From Beta vulgaris subsp. vulgaris (Eukaryota; Streptophyta; Magnoliopsida; Caryophyllales; Amaranthaceae): a DNA stretch of 64,000 nucleotides. Every line of letters begins with the position of its first letter. The first letter of the stretch is position 1. The notes under the pieces were generated by a model, which was not told where the DNA came from, made no database searches, and was given only the letters and a program-made list of their open reading frames with translations. A program made the position numbers and the translations under genes. Below, piece after piece: positions 56,583 to 64,000 of this stretch. The stretch is from the NCBI RefSeq assembly GCF_026745355.1, contig NC_079202.1, positions 61,473,622 to 61,537,621 of the forward strand. The letters run 5' to 3'.

Positions 56583-56740
56583 TAAGTTTGGCCTAATGGC
56601 AAGGAAAGAACCTTCCAGCTTTAAAGTTGGGAGTTCGAGGTCCATTAGGACGCTCTGGAGGGAGTTTCCCCATATCATCTCCCTCCGGCTTCTGTCTGCT
56701 AACCCAGATCGGGTTAATCTGCGAAATAGTAACAAATTGT
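56583..56740 (+). mobile_element. Probable tRNA-derived SINE
   Basis: TTTGGCCTAATGGCAAGGAA resembles box A and GGGAGTTCGAGGTCC, 30 bases later, resembles box B, with tRNA-like spacing. The body continues GGAGGGAGTTTCCCC... to GGGTTAATCTGCG. I could not identify an A tail or target-site duplication, so the limits are approximate. Confidence 0.55.
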
Positions 56741-58639
56741 ATGGTAATTAATGAAGTAACAATTTAACCAACTGCATAAGTAATCTTCTTCATTTTAAAA
56801 AACGAAAGTTGCATATAAATACTTTTCTACACAATCTAATGGAGATCTTGAAAGCCTGCATTTCAAGTATCACACGGAATATTTGTTTTCATGATACGCG
56901 TTAAAATGTTGGCAACTAAAATCATATTGACATATTGTATCTCTATTGAAAATGGTTATTAACGTTGACGAAAAATATACTAAATGATTCAAGTACTATT
57001 TTTGTGGTGTTTATCTCCTCTAATTGTGTGAAGCATGTTTGAGTTAGTAAATAAAAATTTAGACGTTTACCTCCCTCTACTTGTGAGGAGCCATGCTCCC
57101 CGTTTGTGGCAACACGTATTTCTTAATAGCAAAATTATTTAATTAATGGATTATGCTATGTTTAAGCTATCCAACATAAAAAGACTTACGAGAAACTTTC
57201 TATTTACAGTAATGCAAATGTACAAGTATACTTATATTAAGTAATATTCATGTACCTATCTAATTATCTTCTTCTTATAATGAATATCATTTTCACTAGC
57301 TAGTACGAGTATACTTTGTTTATAGGATAGATATTATAATTTCCTTTGATTTTTCTAACTATTAGAAAATCTAAATTCAATTAACTCATGATAGCAAAGT
57401 ATGCTTCAAAGATTCCTACATGAATGAAGGAGACTAATTCAAAAGATTATGACGACCGGATTTGTAACGTCATATGTGTAAGAATAATACAACAACTTTT
57501 TTCAATTTTAATTCGTAGGTAGATAAGATGTATACTGTTTAATAGTTAATTATTTCGTGTTCATCGTTATTATTGTCAATTTTATTATTAATATTTATAA
57601 GTCATATATATGATATATGTTAAATTAATCTAAAGTAATTATACTGATTCTTATTTTGTTGGTTCCATATATCGTATTTGTTGTATCCATATGTTTTTAA
57701 AAAGAACCAAAAACGAAAAAAATAATAAATAAGACATCAATAATATAACCAAAAGAAAGTTACCAAGCAACAACGATCACATTTTCTCATTAGAAAAACC
57801 TAGGATTAATTGATTACACTTAAATACTTCATAATTTCTTTTGGATATTTTTGTAATTACCAACTTCTCCCTAGGACACTTTTATCATTTACAACCTTAC
57901 AAAAAAAAAGAGTTGTAAATCAAAATTGACCTATTAAAAAAGTAGTAATCAAAAAATATCTATTTCTTTCCCGAAAATTATTATTGTCGAATGTCAACAA
58001 TGCATCGATTCATTAGATAACAGCTTACTGATCAGAATCATTGTTTTCTTTTGGAAGAAGAAATTATAAATCCTTTAAAAATTATAGCGGTTGACTAGTT
58101 AGGGTGCCATATCAAACGAAAGAATATGCTATGTCAAACCATAAGTCAGGTTTTTTCTATGTTTGCAAAGTGTAAAGGTCTACAAGCATTTTTACTGTGA
58201 TTATTTATTTTTCAAATCTAAATAATGGAGTATGATAAATAATTCATATTAGTAAATGTTGTCAATTTATAACATTAAGCTCGTTATGCACAATAGAGAC
58301 ACGTTAACCTTTTCTTTGTCATCTACCTACACGGTAGAGAAGGTATATCTAGGTCCATACTCAATAATTATAAAAATAAAAGATAGTATACAAAGAAAAA
58401 AAAAAATGAAATCAAATCTGATTTCTTATCACAAACGTTAATATGATGTTATGAGTGTGTGTTATAATTAGTCTCTCTGTTTTCTTTTGTTTGTCGTTCC
58501 TAATTTTATTAAAGAGAGAACGCAAAAATTCAAAGTAAGAAGAATAAAAGACAACGAAAGTACTATCTTTTTAGCAAATGCACTATATAGTTTGCATTAT
58601 TTCCATACTTCATTTAGGCTGTCATTAGTGATCTATAAA
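56741..58639. other. Intergenic DNA, nothing recognised
   Basis: Strongly AT-rich, no gene or element termini identified. Confidence 0.4.
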
Positions 58640-59055
58640 TAGGGGTGTGCACAAATCAGTCCGGACCGAAATTTGGACTGGACCGAAGATTCCGGTCCGC
58701 CGAATATCAGGCATCCGATCTACCGGTCTGGACTGGAATTTCTATTGTTTTAGTAAAAAAAAAAGTTTATATGTTAAAAAAAAATTATAAGGTAAAAAGT
58801 TAGAAATTAACAACCTACTATTTATTTTTTTAGGGTTATTATTATTAAAATTATTAATTTCTAATGTATATAATTTATAAATATATTTAAATAAAATAAT
58901 TTTTTTTTGAAATAAAAAAATTCCGGCCCAAGAGGTCTAGGACCGGTCCAGATCAGACCGGATCAGAATTTTTCCGGTCCGGTCCCGATCCAAGAAAATC
59001 CTGAGTTTTCGGTCCGGCCGGTCCCAGTCCGGTCCTGAACCAGTGCACACCCCTA
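58640..59055. mobile_element. hAT-like MITE with TAGGGGTGTGCAC ends
   Basis: The ends TAGGGGTGTGCAC and GTGCACACCCCTA are perfect 13-bp inverted repeats. Sub-terminal GGACCGAAATTTGG/CCGGTCC-type words occur on both sides. No clear 8-bp duplication was seen, so the superfamily call rests on terminal sequence only. The centre is A/T-rich and non-coding. Confidence 0.7.
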
Positions 59056-61326
59056 ATTATAACTTATAAATACTAAAAGTCAAAGTTATTTGACAGTAAA
59101 TTATACTTGTCTTAATATTTATTTCTAAAATATCACCTTTCTATAATGATTAAACTTATGCTTTGAAAAGGTTGAAAGTTAAATTGCATAGATGAATAAA
59201 AAGCATTTGCGAAATAACTATTTAAAAATACAAAAGATTTGCGAAATAACTATTCATCTAGAAGAGTTAAAGCGCTATCGGCCACAAGCCAGAACTACTA
59301 TGATTCTTCGCGCTTAATTTCTTCGCACTTATAGAATTCACACTGAATGGCCGAATTCATCGAGCTACCTTTAGATGTTTAAACTAGGTTTTATGGGCGG
59401 GGGCAATGTTTGGGATAATCATAATTTTTAGTTAATAGTATTTTACTTTGAAATTATAACAAATAGTACTTGGTTTTGTGTTAAAACTTTAGTATACAAG
59501 CTTGAGGTTATGGTATCAAATCTTATACCATGCATGTTCTAATTTTTTTTTTTATTATATGTGGAGTACATGAAGTCAACGTTGTAAGGAATAACGCCAC
59601 GTGCACAGTTTCTTCTATAGAAATATAAAGTATAGATTCTCGGATACCTCCTAAACCTAGCTCTATTAAATTAATTTTGATGGTCATTCTAATCGTTTTT
59701 TCGTTCAACAGGTGATTTCGAAGAATAACAATATATTTAGAGCATGTTTGTTTCAATAATTTTGACCTAAATTAGTTAATTTTTTATACTTAAGCAGCTA
59801 TTTTGAAAAGTAATTAAAAATTGTAATTTTAGACTCAATCAGGCTGACCTATGACTTGGCTGACTCGCATAACTTTGTGTGTTAAGTCAAGGATCATGTT
59901 CTCTTAACATGACATGTTTCATGACTCGACCCAACTCAACTCCGCTTGATTTACCCAATGATCACCTCTATTCTTTGCAAATTTTAGCCTAAAAAATGTT
60001 CCATCTTTTATAATTGGAAAAAAATGTATTCACACGGTTGTCAAGAAATGTGATAACCTTATTATTAACATTTGTAGCAAAATTTCATATGATCTTGTAA
60101 TAAAATTCATCTAATTATGAACTATGTTTGTTCTCTCCTCAATCACTTTCCATTTGCCCGATACAACCACATTTATCAAGACGTACGTAACAATTGTCTA
60201 ATCGGTTTTATAAGACACTATTCTTTTGATTTATTTTCAGTTCAATTTCTGTGTGCAATTCAGTTTATCTCAACCTAATCAGTTCAATTCAGTTAAATTC
60301 ACTTTCATTATAGAAGAGAACAGGCCCTAAGTCTCTGCATACCGACTCATGAAAATATTGACACATTTGATGATAATTATAATATGTTCATACACGATAT
60401 TTAAAGTTATTTCTCTGTAAAAAGAAGGGATCTTCGTGCGAGACATATGGGTACCCAAGTGGGTTTATGATGTCGGGACAGAGAAGGGATGGTTGCACAT
60501 GAAGGATCTTCCTTTTACATATGCACCAAGTTTCTTAGCAGACGACCTTGTAGTTTGGTGGTTTTGGAAGCCTTCAATTTTCAAATAATACCAAGGAAAA
60601 TAACATTTTGTGCAGGAAAAAAATTAACTAAAGACTGTTGCATTGTGTTTGTTATTAATTTTTGAGCTCGGAAAATCAGGTGAACCTGTCCTAGTTTCAC
60701 CGCCACGTGTACCATTGAGTAGTGATTGTGGGTGCTGATTGTGACAAGTCAACTTGGTGTCCGTTAATCAAAGATCCTGATGTCCCTCACGTACCCATTT
60801 ATTACCTCCTGTCCACACATGTGGCCTCTCTTTCCTCCCAATATATTTTCGGCCCACCTGGGGATCTCATGGTAAAATAAAATACCCTATTAAAATTAAA
60901 GCACTTTATAAGTTAATTTGACCTAAATTTGTTGACAGACACTTCCCTTTCAATATTGTTACTTTTAACCACCCATTTTTCCTTGCCACAGTTGCATAGA
61001 GTAGTCAGATATGAGTACAAATTCGGATTCGGGTATGAGAGACGGAAAACGAAAAGATTTTGAAATTTTAGGAAAGAGTATGTGTACCCATAGAGAATAT
61101 GTATCATATCGGGTACGGACACAAGTACATGACCTAAAAGAAGTACCCGTGCTATTATTCCTTGGTTATGAGGGGATTTTTTTATTAGATAAGAATGGTA
61201 AGATAATTGCCTCCAAAGACCCATTATTAGTAAGCTACTAGCATTCAAGATACACAATCGATCAATTTCAAGTGTGGCTCGTCGCTTATAAAATATTAAA
61301 ATTTTGTAATTAATTGAGTTGGCCCC
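59056..61326. other. Intergenic DNA with minor repeat remnants
   Basis: 60225-60330 ends GAAGAGAACAGGCCCTA, reminiscent of the MITE at 4403, but lacks a clear partner end. Around 61000-61140 GGATTCGGGTATGAG and CGGGTACGGACACAAG words suggest another foldback remnant. No gene was recognised. Confidence 0.35.
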
Positions 61327-61343
61327 AAGTAAGGTGATGAATT

Positions 61344-61543
61344 AGGAATTGAGGTTGGCTCAAATGGTGAGTTTTAGCATCTTTTCTTAAAAAGATTTAG
61401 GGTTTAATTCCTGCCCCAAGTATTTGCTCGGGATTTAAGAGGCGAGGGGAATTGGGGGTGCCTGGTTTATAATGGGCCTCTGGGTAGAGGCCCTGTGCGA
61501 GGGCAGCTCAGAGGATTTCTTCTTACCAATTTTTTTTTTAAAA
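61344..61543 (+). mobile_element. tRNA-derived SINE, same family as 3744-3945
   Basis: The flanks AAGTAAGGTGATGAATT (61327-61343) and AAGTAAGATGATGAATT (61544-61560) are a 17-bp duplication with one mismatch. The head has a box A-like TTGGCTCAAATGGTGAG and a degenerate box B GGTTTAATTCC. The body (GGGCCTCTGGGTAGAGGCC, CTGTGCGAGGGCAG, TTCTTCTTACC) matches the minus-strand SINE at 3744. It ends in a T-then-A stretch. Confidence 0.85.
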
Positions 61544-61717
61544 AAGTAAGATGATGAATTCATTTATACATCGTCAAAATTATATATGCAACTTATGCAT
61601 GCATTGGAAACTCCGGTGTTCAAGATCACCAAATATAGTTCCGACAATGTATAAACTAGCAGTTTCGAAACAATATTTGGTAATCTTGAACCCACTCGAG
61701 TATTGAGTAGCTACACT

Positions 61718-61901
61718 CAATGGCGGATCTTCATTGGGCCAGTCCTCCCTTAGGTTTTTTTTTTTTTTTAAAAAAAAAAAAAATTAAGCCTTGTAGTTTA
61801 GAGCTCAAAACCCAACATACAAAAACATATTACACGACATCATAATATGTTATTGTGGAAAAATCTAACTTCAATAGCAAAACTTTCAAGATCCGCCACT
61901 G
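61718..61901. mobile_element. hAT-like MITE with CAATGGCGGATCTT ends
   Basis: The left end CAATGGCGGATCTT and right end AAGATCCGCCACTG are inverted repeats with one mismatch. The flanks GCTACACT and ACTCCACT (61710-61717, 61902-61909) agree at six of eight bases, fitting an old 8-bp duplication. 184 bp. Confidence 0.65.
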
Positions 61902-62599
61902 ACTCCACTAGACTATGTAACAAACTTTCTTTAACCTGTTTGTATGCATGCATGATGGATCGGGCTTGTAGATAGGCTGGCTTAATACATTAGGCTCTGA
62001 ACTTCAATTGAGATAACGAAAATCGTTTCGATTCTTTAAGAACTTAAGGAGACTTCTGAAAAAAGATAGCAAAGATAGCTATAACTTCCGATAAACCAAA
62101 ACCTCCACAAATCAGATTGTCCGCAATGGGTGCTTGGGCAAAAAAAAAAAAAAAATATTAAGAAGAATCCTAGATCCACCCAAAAAAGATCTGCAATGTG
62201 GAAGAACAACCAGTACCTACTTGGTACCTGCAACATATACAAACTTCCAATCAAAGTACATAAACACCAACAAGGCAACAACTAATACTATATGATAATC
62301 GGACATTATTGTACTCATGTCAGACAACTTGATATTTAATGAGTTAATGCTCGTGTTTCTCGTCCAAAGCAAAGAACAACAAAAATATCAAAAATACTCA
62401 AGCACTGAAGGCCATGGGTGCTTTTACAACTTCTCGTAAACTATTTGACATAATCTTTACCTTTTTCGCGTCCTAAACTTTTTAATAGGGGAGTTCGGTC
62501 CACATACAAGTAACAAAGAGATTTCATACTAGAACTAATAGGCAAATAGGAGTAACTTTTTTAACTTATAATGTGCTACTTTCTCTGCTTTTTCTCCGA
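61902..62599. other. Intergenic DNA, nothing recognised
   Basis: AT-rich. The 81-codon minus-strand ORF at 62036-62281 runs through a poly-A/T tract and is not credible. Confidence 0.4.
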
Positions 62600-63612
62600 T
62601 GTGGGACAACTCACATGTGCACAACAACATATATGGAGTTAAATCTATGTTATGTTTCTCTATATAAAGGGTTGTAATCTTTATGATATAACACAAGCCA
62701 TAATAACATCATATTATTCTCTCTATTCTCTCTAATTTAACATGATATCAAGAGCGGGTTAAATCTTGGAATCATCAAGAGAAATTTCCTCTTGCCGGTG
62801 GGTTAATAGATCGACTAAACCTACCGGCAGGATTCACAAATTTAACCATCACAAAAGCACAATTTTTTTTTTCTTTTTGTTGGGACGTATGGTGCTCACC
62901 GCTTCCACCATTATTTGTCCAAAATTCTTGTGCCACCAATCTACAAACTTGCATGCACCTTTTCACGATTAGCAGTCCAATTCTTGGACTACAACTTCTC
63001 TTTATTCTAATTTGTCCCTGTGTCCTTTTTCCATTATTTTTCGGTATTATTTTTGGTTTGGAATTCTGTTCAGATCTGTTTCAAAACAGACTAGTTTCTT
63101 CATAATATCGATGACGTTCATTCCATCGAGATATTTGTTCTTTTGTTTCTGTGATGATGATCATTCCATCACAATTTTCACAATTGGTTCTTTGGTCTCA
63201 ATTTCAGATCTGTTTCAAAACAGATTGTGAGACTTATTTCGGCTCTCCGTGTGTCATGAGACATGGATTTTATTTGAAGCGGCTCTATGTGTGTCGTGAG
63301 ACATGGATTTATGGGTTCTCCTTGTACCTTGAGACGAGGTTTCTTCCTTGAAGAATTGAAGATTTGAAGAATAATTGAAAATTTTGAGTTTTTTTTTCCC
63401 TAATAATTGTGATTGTCCAATCGTAACATTCGTGTTACTGCCGTTATGATTGCGGGAGGGTGTTAGGGCTATTGGGCCATAGCCCATTAGGTTAAGTTGT
63501 GTTAGGTTAAATTTGTGTTATGTTTCACTACATAAAGGGTTGTAATCTTTATGATATAACACAAGCCATAATAACATCATATTATTCTCTCTATTCTCTC
63601 TCTAATTTAACA
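62600..63612 (+). mobile_element. TRIM-like LTR element, ~1 kb, non-coding
   Basis: A ~104-bp segment at 62640-62742 (TATGTTATGTTTCTCTATAT... to CTCTAATTTAACA) recurs at 63507-63612 with few changes. The 3' LTR starts TGTTAGGGCTATTGG at 63461, right after the purine tract TGCGGGAGGG, and ends ...AACA, so it is 152 bp. The 5' LTR is followed by TGATATCAAGAGCGGG, a variant of the initiator-Met tRNA primer site. The interior (~720 bp) has no gag-pol, only two short direct repeats (TCAGATCTGTTTCAAAACAG at 63070 and 63204; a ~30-bp GACATGGATTT block). The first ~40 bases of the 5' LTR do not match the 3' LTR. Confidence 0.65.
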
Positions 63613-64000
63613 AGTTTAACCGATAAAGTGACATTGAGCCTAAATATGCTCCATTTATCGTGGATAGTTTAAGTTAGTAGCAGATTTATATTCAAATATA
63701 AGGACGTAGCCAACTCAAACTATAGAGCGTTACTACAAGGCTACAATTACTTTGATCAATCACATAGTAAATTAGCCTACCAAGAAATCAAATATTGTTC
63801 ATTGGTTTTTTATATAGCGGATAATGACCAAGTAGCATAAACCAAACTACCAAAGAATGACAACATAAGATCAGAGTCTATGCTAGAATTGTATGAGCAT
63901 GCATAAGAAGGTCATCTAATGTTAATCCGTAATTTATTTCTTATATTATATTCTTTTCGTTCAAAAAAATCTAGAGTATAAATTAATTAGTATGAAATAA
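63613..64000. other. Intergenic DNA at window end
   Basis: AT-rich, nothing recognised; continues beyond the window. Confidence 0.4.

Noticed and set aside
61011..61257. Overlapping 76- and 114-codon ORFs
   Set aside because: They overlap on opposite strands in a repeat-like GGGTATGAG/GGGTACGG region; no protein resemblance.

Overview
This window looks like AT-rich nuclear DNA of a eudicot plant. The evidence is spliced genes with GT-AG introns, typical plant gene families (TAC1/IGT, CYP78A, tail-anchored cytochrome b5) and a dense mix of plant transposons: Stowaway-like and hAT-like MITEs, tRNA-derived SINEs, Helitrons, Mutator-like elements, TRIMs and an L1-type LINE. The LINE ORF1 carries an RRM, as in the BNR-type LINEs described from beet, so Caryophyllales is possible. 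That placement is a guess from memory and was not tested.

Four host genes can be supported. (1) 1367-2983 (+) is a one-exon proline-rich protein with a non-proline C-terminal half, preceded by a TATA box. (2) 13923-18366 (+) is TAC1, an IGT-family shoot-angle gene. It has a two-codon first exon, Asp/His-rich tracts, and a long last intron that contains a SINE. (3) 27052-29938 (+) is a three-exon, tail-anchored cytochrome b5 of 138 residues. (4) 47118-50010 (-) is a two-exon CYP78A cytochrome P450 of 536 residues. The genes are unrelated and each has its own transcription unit; nothing suggests a gene cluster.

The rest is mostly mobile DNA. Layout: 3.5-9.9 kb holds a pile-up of three SINE-type insertions, another SINE, hAT-like MITEs and Stowaway-like MITEs. 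10.4-13.1 kb holds a 1.5 kb retroposon of unknown type, a foldback element and a truncated LINE tail. 18.9-19.2 kb holds a TRIM. 21.4-26.3 kb has Helitron-like termini enclosing an array of eight ~322-bp repeats and a 660-bp non-autonomous MULE. 30.8-37.4 kb is a near-complete LINE with a perfect 18-bp target-site duplication, disabled by one frameshift in ORF2. 37.6-43.3 kb holds MITEs and a Pack-MULE, which carries the first exon of an importin-4-type gene and sits inside a Stowaway-like MITE. 50.2 kb holds a Helitron just upstream of the CYP78A gene. 54.5-63.6 kb holds a second unknown retroposon, more SINEs and MITEs, and a TRIM-like element with a chimeric 5' LTR.

The most interesting material is the MULE family. 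Both copies (25040-25699 and 41642-42800) share TIRs, 9-bp target-site duplications and inverted arrays of ~21-bp repeats, and one has captured gene fragments. Next in interest are the Helitron-bounded 322-bp array and the poly-Asp microsatellite inside TAC1. All calls are by reading only; no alignment or database search was run.
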